Assembly (NCBI GenBank): GCA_036661515.1
Contig: JAVWYO010000058.1
Location: 1 to 12,345 of the forward strand
Source of the DNA: HGM05232 sp036661515
GTDB lineage: Bacteria > Bacteroidota > Bacteroidia > Bacteroidales > Muribaculaceae
DNA length: 12,345 nt
Direction: 5' to 3'
A program made the translations under genes and the position numbers. Below the pieces are notes generated by a model. That model was not told the origin of the DNA, made no database searches, and was given only the letters and a program-made list of their open reading frames with translations. Of the stretch, positions 1 to 7,882 are shown piece by piece. Positions within the stretch are counted from its first letter, which is position 1. Each line of letters opens with the position of its first letter.

Positions 1-9
1 ACACTTCGT

Positions 10-62
10 TAATAAAAAAGGCGTATAATGCACTCAAACTGCATTATACGCCTTTTTTATTA
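10..62. terminator. Bidirectional terminator, 23-bp perfect stem
   Basis: Bases 10-32 are perfectly complementary to 40-62, with a 7-base loop (33-39). The core GGCGTATAATGC pairs with GCATTATACGCC and is flanked by an A-run on the left and a T-run on the right, so it resembles a Rho-independent terminator on both strands. On the minus strand it lies just after the alkaline phosphatase stop codon (78-80) and should end that transcript. On the plus strand it could end a convergent gene to the left of the window, which I cannot see. Confidence 0.9.
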
Positions 63-77
63 TGTGTGATATGATTT

Positions 78-1475
78 TTATTCCTTTATTTTCGCAATTT
101 TACGAATCCTCATTGGAATTTCAATGTTATTGCTCATCTTACTAAATTCTTCAGCTCCCACACCAATAGCAAATACAGGTACAGGATTACCCGTGTGCGA
201 CGATGTAGTCCACCCAAAACCAGTGTTACGGTCAAGAATTTCAAATAATTCTTCAACAAATTCATTAAATGAGCTGTAGAGTGTCTTTTTATCTTTGCTT
301 TCATGTTTCTTGAAAGTCTTATCAAATTCTTCCATTAAGTCTTTGTCTTGCTTTTCAGAAACAGGGATTACGTTATAAAGTCCAAAATTCTTAGTTAGAT
401 ACTCTTTCATTTCACTCCATTCCACGTCAGTTCCTTCTTTTAGTTTCTTATGGCACATATTAGAGAATGTTTCTTTTGAAACACGCTGATAATCAATGTC
501 GCTCATGTCAACTTTCTTAGGACCATGTTCAACACCAACAGACATACCACCTGTGTCGTGGTCAGCAGTAATTATAATTAGAGTTTCCTTTGGGTGCTTT
601 AGGTAGAAATTATAAGCTTCTGCAATTGCTTCATTGAAGTTTAAAATCTCTTTGATAACAGTTGCGCCATCGTTTGCATGAGCAGCATAGTCAATATTAC
701 CCCCTTCAATCATAGCAAAAAAGGCTTTTGGCGATGTGCGTTGTAAATGATTAATTGTGTAACGCGTAATTTCGGGCAACGTTAATGCACCAGGAATGGA
801 ATCGATAGTAAAACCAATCTGAGATGCCGACGCACGCGAATCTTCGTTAAGAAGAATTATTTTATTTTTGTTGTTAGCTTTTGCCATCTCCTTAGCTCCA
901 TGCACGATTGTGTAACCGCTATCTACAAGCGTCTTCATTAGATTGGTAGCTTTTCCATCTTTATCTTTTAAGCCCCGTAAAAGAGAACCAGCGAAGAATC
1001 CATATCCACTTGCAGCCATATCTTTCCCTATATTGTAGAACATACTACGATGAGGTTGGTGAGCATAGAATGCAGCAGGAGTAGCGTCATCGGGCGGTAC
1101 AGATGTTGAAATAGCTATTCCGTAGCCCATCTTTTTCAATTGAGCAGCAATGCTCGTAACATTAGTAGAATCGGGCAACATTCCGAGCATTCCGTTGTCG
1201 GTTTTATGTCCAGTAGATAAAGCAGTGCCAGCAGCAGCAGAATCTGTAATAGGGCTATTATGGGAATATGTTATTGCAGCAGATGTTACTGGAAACTGCA
1301 TCATCAGCAGATGCTCTTTGTTTCCAAGAACAGTGCGATTATAGGTCTCAGCAGAGAGAATGTGCCCCATACCCATACCATCGCCAATGAAGAAAAAGAT
1401 ATACTTCGGAGTGTTGGCAAAAGTGCTAAGCGAAAGTGCTAAGCAAGTGATGAAAGTTAATATACGTGATGTCAT
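78..1475 (-). CDS. Exported alkaline phosphatase
   Basis: This is a metal-dependent phosphomonoesterase of the alkaline phosphatase family, probably periplasmic. From ATG at 1475 it has 465 residues. Residues 1-20 form a signal peptide (Arg-4, hydrophobic core, cleavage near Phe-Ala). Family residues visible are Asp32 in IGDGMG, the nucleophile Ser79 in TDSAAAGTALSTG, Asp130/Thr132 in DATPAAFYAH, Glu257, Asp262 and His266 in EGGNIDYAAH, Asp305-His306 in TADHDTGG, and His427 in SSHTG. The DATPAA context resembles E. coli PhoA rather than the mammalian His form. About 110 residues, partly charged and helical-looking, separate the ADHDTGG and SSHTG motifs. The frame stays open to 1601 inside the GH3 gene, but that extension would put non-signal sequence first. 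ATG 1499 is a real alternative: it overlaps the GH3 stop and adds eight residues to the signal peptide. ATG 1475 leaves a 13-bp gap after GH3, so co-transcription is likely. The true substrate is unknown. Confidence 0.9.
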   Translation of the reverse strand: MTSRILTFITCLALSLSTFANTPKYIFFFIGDGMGMGHILSAETYNRTVLGNKEHLLMMQFPVTSAAITYSHNSPITDSAAAGTALSTGHKTDNGMLGMLPDSTNVTSIAAQLKKMGYGIAISTSVPPDDATPAAFYAHQPHRSMFYNIGKDMAASGYGFFAGSLLRGLKDKDGKATNLMKTLVDSGYTIVHGAKEMAKANNKNKIILLNEDSRASASQIGFTIDSIPGALTLPEITRYTINHLQRTSPKAFFAMIEGGNIDYAAHANDGATVIKEILNFNEAIAEAYNFYLKHPKETLIIITADHDTGGMSVGVEHGPKKVDMSDIDYQRVSKETFSNMCHKKLKEGTDVEWSEMKEYLTKNFGLYNVIPVSEKQDKDLMEEFDKTFKKHESKDKKTLYSSFNEFVEELFEILDRNTGFGWTTSSHTGNPVPVFAIGVGAEEFSKMSNNIEIPMRIRKIAKIKE

Positions 1476-1488
1476 ATATATAAAAAAT

Positions 1489-3003
1489 TTAGTTATCATT
1501 ATTGAATTTAAGCATCTGCTCAATAAGTTCTCGGCTATTGGCAAGGCGAGGAATTTTTCGTTGTCCTCCGAGCTTCCCTGTGCTACTAAGCCAGTCATCA
1601 AAAAGCCCCTTACGAGCCTCTACGATAGAAAGCGAATCAAGAAATATACCCTTATAACGCTTAGCCTCATAATCGGAATTTACATTTTGAAGTTCCTCAT
1701 CGAGCATCGTTGCAAAGTTAGAAATATTATGTGGAGTATCAACAAATTCGATTAGCCATTGATGATGTCCACGCGCATTGTCACTGGCATAGACAGGAGC
1801 GGCAGTGTAGTTAAGGACTTCGACCCCGCATTTTGAAGAAACTCGTGCAATAGCTTCATCGGCATTGTGCACCATTAGTTCTTCGCCAAAGGCATTAATA
1901 AAATGCTTAGTACGGCCGATTATACGAATTTTTACAGGGTTAGTTTGCTCAATTCTCACAGTGTCGCCAATAGAATATCTCCACAAACCATTGTTAGCCG
2001 TAATTATTAGGGCATAAGTCTTTCCACGCTCTACTTCCCACAGTGGTATTGCATGTGGATTGGTATTATCAATTTCATCTAACGGAACAAATTCAAAGAA
2101 CACTCCCAAGTCGAGCAACAGAAGCATTGCATTTGTATCAAGTGATGATTGTACCGCAAAGAATCCTTCAGAGGCATTATATGTTTCAATATAGTGCATC
2201 TTTGAGTTATCACATATATGAGAATATTGCTCACGATAAGGGGTAAAACTTATTCCGCCATGAAAAAAGACTTCGAGGTTTTTCCACACATCGTTAATAC
2301 AATCTTTGTGCTCGCTCTTTAATATCTCTTTTATCACCGTTAGGAACCACGATGGGACACCCGAAATATTCGTAACATTTTGTGAACGACTGGCATTAAC
2401 AAGTGCTGGCAACTTCTTTTCCCAATCGGGCATCAAAGCAACCTCTTTACTTGGCACTCTCACAAGATTGACGAGCGGATTTATATTATTTATTAAGTTG
2501 GCCGATAAATCGCCAACACACACCCCACCAGGAGCAAGGATTTCAGTAGCAAAGCTCCCACCTAATATAAATCCTTTTCCCGAAAACATGCGACTTGCAG
2601 GATTGATATTGAAATAGTGAGCTACTGTGTCAAAACCTCCTTGATAATGACATTTAGAAAATGACTCTTTACTGATGGGAATATATTTACTTTTTCCAGC
2701 AGTGCCCGAAGATTGTGCAAAATTTTTAATGACACCCCGCCACAATATATCAGGCTCTCCAGCCAACATACGCATAATACTTGGCTGTAAATCATCGTAG
2801 TTATGAATAGGGACACGTTGAGAAAATGACTCATAGGAATTGATTGATGCAAAATCATATTTTGTACCAAATTCAGTGCTTGTAGCTGTTGCTAAAAGGC
2901 TTTGGAGTTGCTGACGCTGCATGATGTCACCATAATCGGCATATCTTTCAGCTATCTTGACCCGTTTCATAAATAGAGGTCGGACAATTTTCGTGAAATC
3001 CAT
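1489..3003 (-). CDS. GH3-family (auxin-responsive-like) adenylating enzyme
   Basis: This is a bacterial member of the GH3 family, whose plant members adenylate acyl acids such as jasmonate or auxin and join them to amino acids. No signal peptide is seen, so it is probably cytoplasmic. From ATG 3003 it has 504 residues, about normal for bacterial GH3 proteins. The ATP-binding signature SSGTAGKSKYIP is at 98-109, YNASEGFF at 275-282, WRYSIGD at 341-347, and IGRTK followed by GEEL at about 362-376. All have the spacing expected of an acyl-adenylate-forming enzyme. An upstream ATG at 3027 is possible, but a candidate -7 box at 3046-3039 would leave it almost no leader, and MDFTKIVRPLF resembles usual GH3 N-termini, so 3003 is preferred. 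It is first in a two-gene unit with the alkaline phosphatase. The substrate and amine acceptor are unknown. Family assignment is firm, function is not. Confidence 0.9.
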   Translation of the reverse strand: MDFTKIVRPLFMKRVKIAERYADYGDIMQRQQLQSLLATATSTEFGTKYDFASINSYESFSQRVPIHNYDDLQPSIMRMLAGEPDILWRGVIKNFAQSSGTAGKSKYIPISKESFSKCHYQGGFDTVAHYFNINPASRMFSGKGFILGGSFATEILAPGGVCVGDLSANLINNINPLVNLVRVPSKEVALMPDWEKKLPALVNASRSQNVTNISGVPSWFLTVIKEILKSEHKDCINDVWKNLEVFFHGGISFTPYREQYSHICDNSKMHYIETYNASEGFFAVQSSLDTNAMLLLLDLGVFFEFVPLDEIDNTNPHAIPLWEVERGKTYALIITANNGLWRYSIGDTVRIEQTNPVKIRIIGRTKHFINAFGEELMVHNADEAIARVSSKCGVEVLNYTAAPVYASDNARGHHQWLIEFVDTPHNISNFATMLDEELQNVNSDYEAKRYKGIFLDSLSIVEARKGLFDDWLSSTGKLGGQRKIPRLANSRELIEQMLKFNNDN

Positions 3004-3038
3004 ATTCTTATATTTTACAACTCTCATTAATGAATATT

Positions 3039-3046
3039 CAAAGGTA
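3039..3046 (-). promoter_or_regulatory. Candidate Bacteroides-type -7 box for the GH3 operon
   Basis: The minus strand reads TACCTTTG, an exact match to the TAnnTTTG -7 consensus of Bacteroides sigma-ABfr promoters. About 20 bases further upstream is TTTA (plus positions 3067-3070), a weak match to the -33 TTTG. Transcription would begin near 3032-3034, giving a leader of about 30 bases before ATG 3003. A short dyad (AACAG, 3-base spacer, CTGTT; 3055-3067) lies between the two boxes and could be an operator, but its arms are only 5 bp. Confidence 0.5.
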
Positions 3047-3163
3047 ACTTAAAAAACAGTTTCTGTTAAATAAATCACCTATATTTTTATCCTTTGAAAG
3101 ATAAAATCGAAGTGAATAATCCATATTTGTAAACAAAAGATAAACTTATTATAAAATAAATTG

Positions 3164-3171
3164 TATTTTTG
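3164..3171 (+). promoter_or_regulatory. Candidate Bacteroides-type -7 box for the lipoprotein gene
   Basis: The plus strand reads TATTTTTG, an exact match to TAnnTTTG, 38 bases before the lipoprotein ATG at 3210. Transcription would start near 3178, leaving a leader of about 32 A/T-rich bases with no Shine-Dalgarno sequence. No good -33 TTTG is found at the expected distance; the nearest TTTG (3126-3129) is too far upstream. In such AT-rich DNA the match could be chance, but its position relative to the start codon fits. Confidence 0.45.
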
Positions 3172-3209
3172 TAACAAAGAATAATATGTAATAATTTAAT
3201 TCAAACAAT

Positions 3210-3626
3210 ATGATAACAAACAAGCTAAAGACAATCCTACTGGTGATAGTTGCTACGGTAACTATCACATTTACATCTTGTGATATAGACAACCCTATTC
3301 CTTATGACCCACCAGCAATAATTGGCACATGGGAACTTGCTTATGATAATATAGGCCCTATCGACCCAGGTTCAGCTTATGTTACAAAATTTGCATTTTA
3401 CTTTGACGGCACTGGCTCATTTGGATTTTTTAATAAGCTTGGCTTCTGGGAAAATAGTCCGTTCGCATGGAATTTACCATATGGTGGCTATGTGTCGATG
3501 ACATATAATGACGGATACGTTGAAAGAGAATATTATAGGTTTGTCAACGGCTATCTGGAAATAAGTGCAACAAGTAGTTTCTATAAATATACAGGATATC
3601 GTTCAGTACCTCGTTCCACAAAATAA
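3210..3626 (+). CDS. Small lipoprotein with lipocalin-like fold signature
   Basis: A 138-residue predicted lipoprotein. The N-terminus has lysines at positions 5 and 7, a hydrophobic core and a lipobox ending FTSC, so Cys24 would be lipidated and become the mature N-terminus. The mature part begins with a short Pro-rich linker, then IIGTWEL, a DGTGSFGFF turn and a late NGYLEIS strand. This order (GTW, DGTG, a predicted strand with an xGxLxI pattern) is typical of small lipocalin-like/DUF5640-type Bacteroidetes lipoproteins that form a beta barrel. That assignment rests on pattern, not on a search. It is transcribed alone, divergent from GH3 and convergent with the long operon. No Ser-Asp-rich surface-export signal follows the cysteine; the mature start is Cys-Asp-Ile-Asp. 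No function can be assigned. Confidence 0.8.
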   Translation: MITNKLKTILLVIVATVTITFTSCDIDNPIPYDPPAIIGTWELAYDNIGPIDPGSAYVTKFAFYFDGTGSFGFFNKLGFWENSPFAWNLPYGGYVSMTYNDGYVEREYYRFVNGYLEISATSSFYKYTGYRSVPRSTK

Positions 3627-3647
3627 TTATTGCAATCGCATAATCGA

Positions 3648-3682
3648 CAAAGCCATCTCAAAGAATATCTGAGATGGCTTTG
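3648..3682. terminator. Hairpin terminator between convergent units
   Basis: CAAAGCCATCTCA (3648-3660) pairs perfectly with TGAGATGGCTTTG (3670-3682), a 13-bp stem with a 9-base loop. It lies 21 bases after the lipoprotein stop and 18 bases beyond the stop of the minus-strand DUF5009 gene. It can therefore end both convergent transcripts. The U-tracts after the stem are interrupted on both strands, so efficiency may be moderate. Confidence 0.8.
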
Positions 3683-3700
3683 CTATAATATATCTAACAT

Positions 3701-5095
3701 TTAGGTTCTCCAGAACCATTTAATTTTTGTGAAAAACATTGTTACTAATACTGCACATGTTGTGAGGATTACACCTTGCAAGAATCCCATTACAGGCGAA
3801 ATATGGAATATTCCAAGTAGCGAATAAAGCCCTAATATATTTAGTAGTGGCATTAGCAATAAATCGCCAGCGACATAAGCTATCATAGGATTTTGTCCCG
3901 ACATTACAAGAAAAGATGTACTGCGAGTGCACTTAAAATAATCGCATACGACACTAAAGAATATTAGAGCATAAAACGATAATCCAGCGGTGGTAAAAAG
4001 ATAGCTGAAATTAACAGGATCTTTCTTTATTCCTCCTTCAAATGGCTCAATAAATAATCCTAAGAATAACATAAATGCTCCAGCAATAAAAAGATTTCGC
4101 CATAATAAAGAGATTCCTTTACTCTTGCGAAGTGACGCGTATCCTATTACTACAAGTATTGCCGAGATAATCATATTTAGCACTAAATAACGCATATACA
4201 AGCAGTAAAGATTACTAATAATAATTGCAAGCGTTATCACAATCATCGTATAAGCTATATTATTACAATTCTTGGGGCTTTTGGAACTACTTGTCATAGC
4301 GTTAAGCAGAAATTCACCAGCAAAGCTACCTGGAATTATAATGAATAGATATTTAAGATAATTGAAGTTATAAAACCACGTTAGAGGATTAAACGTGGCA
4401 ACAGATGCTGCCCACGACTCACTAATAGTGGAAGATAGCATAATTGCCATGAGTAACATTAAAATAACAATACGTGCTTTCCAATTCTTGTATGTAAAAA
4501 TATATAATATCGACCCAAATAATGCCATGTTGGCAAGAATAAGTATTATGATATTGCTTGTGTGAATATTAAACTTCACGCCACCAGCATAATTAGTTGT
4601 AAGCATTAAAGTTATGCCTACCGCTATTGCTCCCAACTTCACAGCCCAATCGCCCCATTGAGGCATTTTAAATGGCAATCGCATGAATGTGGGAAATAGT
4701 AATGCAAAACATAATATAGCTAATAGCCAAGAACTCATATCCTGTGGTGCACTAAGCATATAAGGATAGAAATGCTGAATGAATATTGCAAAATATGTGA
4801 GTAGTGCAGTGCGTATAATGGCATCAAATGTGAGTCTTAGTTTTGAAACACCCTTCGCCAATTTCTTACCAATAGAGAACGGAAATGCTGCACCCATTGC
4901 AAAAAGGAATGAAGGGAAAACCATATCTACCCATGTTAATCCCGGAATACCTGGATTAAAAAGATGTTCGGGTGGAGGAGTCTGCGCATGATACATCCAT
5001 GCAGGTAAGATTCCACCTACAATGGTTGCCGAAAGCACCATCGTAATAATGGCGTATCCTCGTAGCGCATCTAAAGAATAAGCCCTATCGTTCAT
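3701..5095 (-). CDS. DUF5009 / HGSNAT-like membrane acyltransferase
   Basis: A 464-residue integral membrane protein with about ten hydrophobic segments. The N-terminus RAYSLDALRGYAI and the stretch GLTWVDMVFPSFLFAMG at 52-68 are hallmarks of the DUF5009/NagX/heparan-alpha-glucosaminide N-acetyltransferase group. These proteins are thought to move an acetyl group from cytoplasmic acetyl-CoA across the membrane to an amino sugar. His36 in MYHAQTPPP, just before the conserved Asp57 region, is a candidate for the catalytic histidine by position; I could not align it. Its ATG overlaps the stop of the upstream GHL10 gene by four bases (ATGA, 5092-5095), implying translational coupling. It is the last gene of the operon and is followed by the hairpin at 3648-3682. 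The length is normal and no truncation is seen. The acceptor sugar is not known, and O-acetylation is a possible alternative. Confidence 0.85.
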   Translation of the reverse strand: MNDRAYSLDALRGYAIITMVLSATIVGGILPAWMYHAQTPPPEHLFNPGIPGLTWVDMVFPSFLFAMGAAFPFSIGKKLAKGVSKLRLTFDAIIRTALLTYFAIFIQHFYPYMLSAPQDMSSWLLAILCFALLFPTFMRLPFKMPQWGDWAVKLGAIAVGITLMLTTNYAGGVKFNIHTSNIIILILANMALFGSILYIFTYKNWKARIVILMLLMAIMLSSTISESWAASVATFNPLTWFYNFNYLKYLFIIIPGSFAGEFLLNAMTSSSKSPKNCNNIAYTMIVITLAIIISNLYCLYMRYLVLNMIISAILVVIGYASLRKSKGISLLWRNLFIAGAFMLFLGLFIEPFEGGIKKDPVNFSYLFTTAGLSFYALIFFSVVCDYFKCTRSTSFLVMSGQNPMIAYVAGDLLLMPLLNILGLYSLLGIFHISPVMGFLQGVILTTCAVLVTMFFTKIKWFWRT

Positions 5096-6420
5096 AATGC
5101 GCCTCCATCTTTCATTCCTTTTTCAACCTCTTTCCATAATTTTTTATTTATAATATGGACGATGTCAAATACCATTAGTCCGTCGGAGTCCTTTAGATTT
5201 TGAGAAATAGCAGCAGGAAGTTTTGATGGGTTATCATAGAATTGATCAACTAATATGCCTCCCATAAATTTATTATTGCCCAAAATTCTTTTTAGATTTT
5301 GACAAGATCCCTCTACACAATACCAAGAACCCTTTTGCGCTTGGCTGTCGGTTTCATTCCAAATACTGCGATTGTTTTTCTTATATTCTTTTATAGTAAT
5401 ATCGGTATAATAATTACCCGTTGCATATAAATCAATAAGCTCAGCATATCCAGTATTTTTGTAATTAGGTGTAGCCCAATCATATTCTTTTGATGGATCA
5501 TATTTATTACTGGCAAAGTTAACACCAACTTCATAATATGATGGATACCATGCTCCTGTGTAGGTCCCAAAAGACACTTTGTCATTAGCTCTCTTCACCT
5601 CTTTGCGCGCCAAAGCCATAAAATCAGATATTACAGTTGTACGCCACTCAATCCATTGATTAAACAATTTACCTCTTACTGGCACATATTTGTCGTTCGC
5701 TGTCTTTTTCCATGTCAATATATCGGAAGGGAAATTCTCAACTTTACTGCCTATATATTTTTCAAATGTAGTGCGTGAAAGATTTGAAAAATCAGCACTA
5801 ATGCCATCATAGCGCACGCGGTCGAGCATAAGCCCATCAATATTAGGATATTTTGTTACGATTTCCTTCATTATATTCAATATGTGCGTACGATATTCTT
5901 CATTAAGCGGATTTATCATTGCTCCATATTTGGCTTTCTCTTCTGTTATTGGGATAATCCCTTTTTCGGGATTATAAACCATACTTGTCCAATCGGAATG
6001 ACCATTATACACCAATCCCCTATCATAATAATTGTGCCCAGCACAGAATACATTCATCGACGCATGTACTTCTAATCCAAGTTCATGACCCTTTTTAATA
6101 AAATATCCTATATAATCAAAATCGGGGCGTTTGTCACCTCGCCATTCACGCATGCGAGGAGAATAGTTGCTATCATAAAGCACTTCGCCAGTGATAGGAA
6201 GAACATCGACAATTGCATGTGTAAAACCTATTTCTTTTATCTTTTTTAGATAAAAATCAATACTATCAGTATTGCTAAAACGTTTAAAATTTGCCTCTGC
6301 ATCAAACCACATTAGTGCTGGCTTTTGGGGCGCTATATTATTTTTAGCTAATAAGCTGAACGAAAAGATGGATAGCACGATAAAACATAGTATCGTGGTG
6401 GTTGTCTTGATTGATTTCAT
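5092..6420 (-). CDS. GHL10 (YddW/DigH-like) glycosidase-like protein
   Basis: A 442-residue exported protein of the glycosyl-hydrolase-like 10 group (DUF187), TIM-barrel proteins that include E. coli DigH (formerly YddW), which cuts denuded peptidoglycan strands. Residues 1-25 form a Sec signal (Lys2, Lys5, hydrophobic core, SLLA). The barrel starts at about 35 (ALMWFDAE). INPLNEEYR (169-177) and IDGLMLDRVRYDG (194-206) match the family pattern Np..peyR then DGihlDdyrYp, with Asp195 and Asp200 as likely active-site acids. A C-terminal LVDQFYDNP and DGLMVFDIVH region closes the barrel. No lipobox cysteine is seen, so a soluble periplasmic form is likely. It starts 14 bases after the esterase stop and overlaps the DUF5009 start. 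A decayed paralogue of its C-terminus lies at 9330-9524. Family is fairly sure; the glycan substrate is unknown. Confidence 0.8.
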   Translation of the reverse strand: MKSIKTTTTILCFIVLSIFSFSLLAKNNIAPQKPALMWFDAEANFKRFSNTDSIDFYLKKIKEIGFTHAIVDVLPITGEVLYDSNYSPRMREWRGDKRPDFDYIGYFIKKGHELGLEVHASMNVFCAGHNYYDRGLVYNGHSDWTSMVYNPEKGIIPITEEKAKYGAMINPLNEEYRTHILNIMKEIVTKYPNIDGLMLDRVRYDGISADFSNLSRTTFEKYIGSKVENFPSDILTWKKTANDKYVPVRGKLFNQWIEWRTTVISDFMALARKEVKRANDKVSFGTYTGAWYPSYYEVGVNFASNKYDPSKEYDWATPNYKNTGYAELIDLYATGNYYTDITIKEYKKNNRSIWNETDSQAQKGSWYCVEGSCQNLKRILGNNKFMGGILVDQFYDNPSKLPAAISQNLKDSDGLMVFDIVHIINKKLWKEVEKGMKDGGAL

Positions 6421-6434
6421 TATTTTAGAGGTAT

Positions 6435-7862
6435 TTATTGTTTAATTATAGCTTTAAATGGAGATGCAGGAATTTGTGCATTATTACACAGGGTGCCTGC
6501 TTTAAAATTTCGATAGCAATATCTAACTTCAACTGGATTTTTCACATTATCATTCCACACTTTTACTTTGGGCGTGCCATTTAATATTTCGGCGTTTGCA
6601 TCAACAAATTTTCCGTCAGCACCTGCAATTTCAAAGCCTATTATCGATTCATTCTCTGGAATAAGTCCATTATCGCCATAGCAAAATTCTACTTCAACTA
6701 TCCCATTTTCTTTAACCTTGCAATCTTTATATATAGGACCCGAATATTGTATTCCTTTGTGATTATAAGCATTTGCTAAAGCCCAATATGCTAAACGTTC
6801 TCCTACTTTTATTTTATACGGAGGATGTATAAATTTTATGCTTCCTGCATCGCCAGTCGTCACCATTCCTAAATTAGGCAATGAGTTCATCAATTCTAAT
6901 TGCACTTGACGAAAATCAGCCCAATCGGTCTTGTCACACCCTGCCGACTGCCAAGGAGCAATCTGCACATAATAGAACGGTAAATCTTTATTATTGAAAA
7001 AAGTGCGCCATTCCTTTACCATAGCAGGGAATAGCTTGCGATATAATTCAGGGTTGGGCGAATTAGCCTCTCCTTGATACCATATCACGCCCTTTATAGG
7101 AAACCCTTTCCAAGGATTAACCATTGCATTATACAACAACGTGGGCGTTCCTGCAACCCAGCCAAACTCTTTTTTACTGACATCAGGCAATTCCACATCT
7201 TTGAACGACGATAAGGTTTCCTGCGACATCCATGCTTCAATTTTAGAAGCACTCCAAGCACATTGTATAAGCCCAACAGGCACATCAAGTGTGCGTTGCA
7301 AAATGTCGCCAAAGAAAAATCCCGCTGCACTAAAATCGGCTATAACATTGCTCGATGCTTCAGCCCAACACCCCTCGATACCATCATCTTTGAGAGTTGT
7401 ACTCCAAGCATTTTTTACAGTAAATAACCTTAACTGGCGCTTAGTATTAGCAGTAGCTATATATTTCTGCGAATCAAATACTGGCTGCCCACGAAATCCT
7501 TTTACTGGCATCTCCATGTTTGATTGACCAGAGCAGAACCACACCTCGCCAATCAAGATATTGGATAAAACTAATTTCGTGCCATCATCAAAACTTATAT
7601 TATAAGGACCACCAGCAACTGGTGTTGGGATAGACATTGTCCATTTACCCATCTTATTTGCTTGTGTCGTACTCTTTTTATTCGACCAAGAAGAGGTACA
7701 AGTTATTTTCTTCCCAGCAGAAGATGTACCAAAAAATTGGACATTAGAATTTTGCTGAAGAACCATGTTATCACCAAAAATAGATGATAGTTTCACTTCA
7801 CCCGTTAGATGCACGGGAAATAGTAATAAAATAGATAATACGACGCTTGATATTATTTTCAT
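6435..7862 (-). CDS. Exported sialate O-acetylesterase-like SGNH esterase
   Basis: A 475-residue member of the SASA/DUF303 carbohydrate esterase group, which removes O-acetyl groups from sialic acids or, in many Bacteroidetes, from plant and other glycans. Residues 1-20 form a signal peptide. The mature protein opens with the usual beta domain (LSSIFGDNMVLQQ, then GGPYNISF). Ser114 in FCSGQSNMEMP is the nucleophile. VIWYQGEAN at 259-267 is the family's second block. IHPPYKIKVGERLAYWA places the catalytic His at 346, after Asp338 in TTGDAG. All key residues are present and the length is slightly below that of some two-domain members. It lies 20 bases downstream of the phosphoesterase gene and 14 upstream of the GHL10 gene, so co-expression is expected. 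The product name reflects family only; no sialidase or sialic acid catabolic gene is in the window. Confidence 0.9.
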   Translation of the reverse strand: MKIISSVVLSILLLFPVHLTGEVKLSSIFGDNMVLQQNSNVQFFGTSSAGKKITCTSSWSNKKSTTQANKMGKWTMSIPTPVAGGPYNISFDDGTKLVLSNILIGEVWFCSGQSNMEMPVKGFRGQPVFDSQKYIATANTKRQLRLFTVKNAWSTTLKDDGIEGCWAEASSNVIADFSAAGFFFGDILQRTLDVPVGLIQCAWSASKIEAWMSQETLSSFKDVELPDVSKKEFGWVAGTPTLLYNAMVNPWKGFPIKGVIWYQGEANSPNPELYRKLFPAMVKEWRTFFNNKDLPFYYVQIAPWQSAGCDKTDWADFRQVQLELMNSLPNLGMVTTGDAGSIKFIHPPYKIKVGERLAYWALANAYNHKGIQYSGPIYKDCKVKENGIVEVEFCYGDNGLIPENESIIGFEIAGADGKFVDANAEILNGTPKVKVWNDNVKNPVEVRYCYRNFKAGTLCNNAQIPASPFKAIIKQ

Positions 7863-7882
7863 GATGATAAATTATTATTTTT

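Noticed and set aside
1476..1601. N-terminal extension of the alkaline phosphatase
   Set aside because: It overlaps the conserved GH3 C-terminal coding region in another frame and would place 34-42 non-signal residues before the signal peptide.
1360..1755. Plus-strand 131-codon open frame across the GH3/phosphatase junction
   Set aside because: It is antisense to both well-supported genes, with no family resemblance and no promoter.
3243..3268. A 9-bp perfect inverted repeat (GTGATAGTT / AACTATCAC) inside the lipoprotein gene
   Set aside because: It lies within signal peptide codons rich in Val and Thr, where such repeats arise easily, and no T-run or known leader structure accompanies it.
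3704..3717. Short palindrome GGTTCT-CC-AGAACC
   Set aside because: It is the coding sequence for the C-terminal Trp-Phe-Trp-Arg of the DUF5009 protein; 6-bp arms are too short to claim as a separate terminator or site.
7141..7527. Plus-strand 128-codon open frame opposite the esterase gene
   Set aside because: It lies wholly antisense to a gene with clear catalytic motifs and shows no recognisable domain, so it is a shadow frame.
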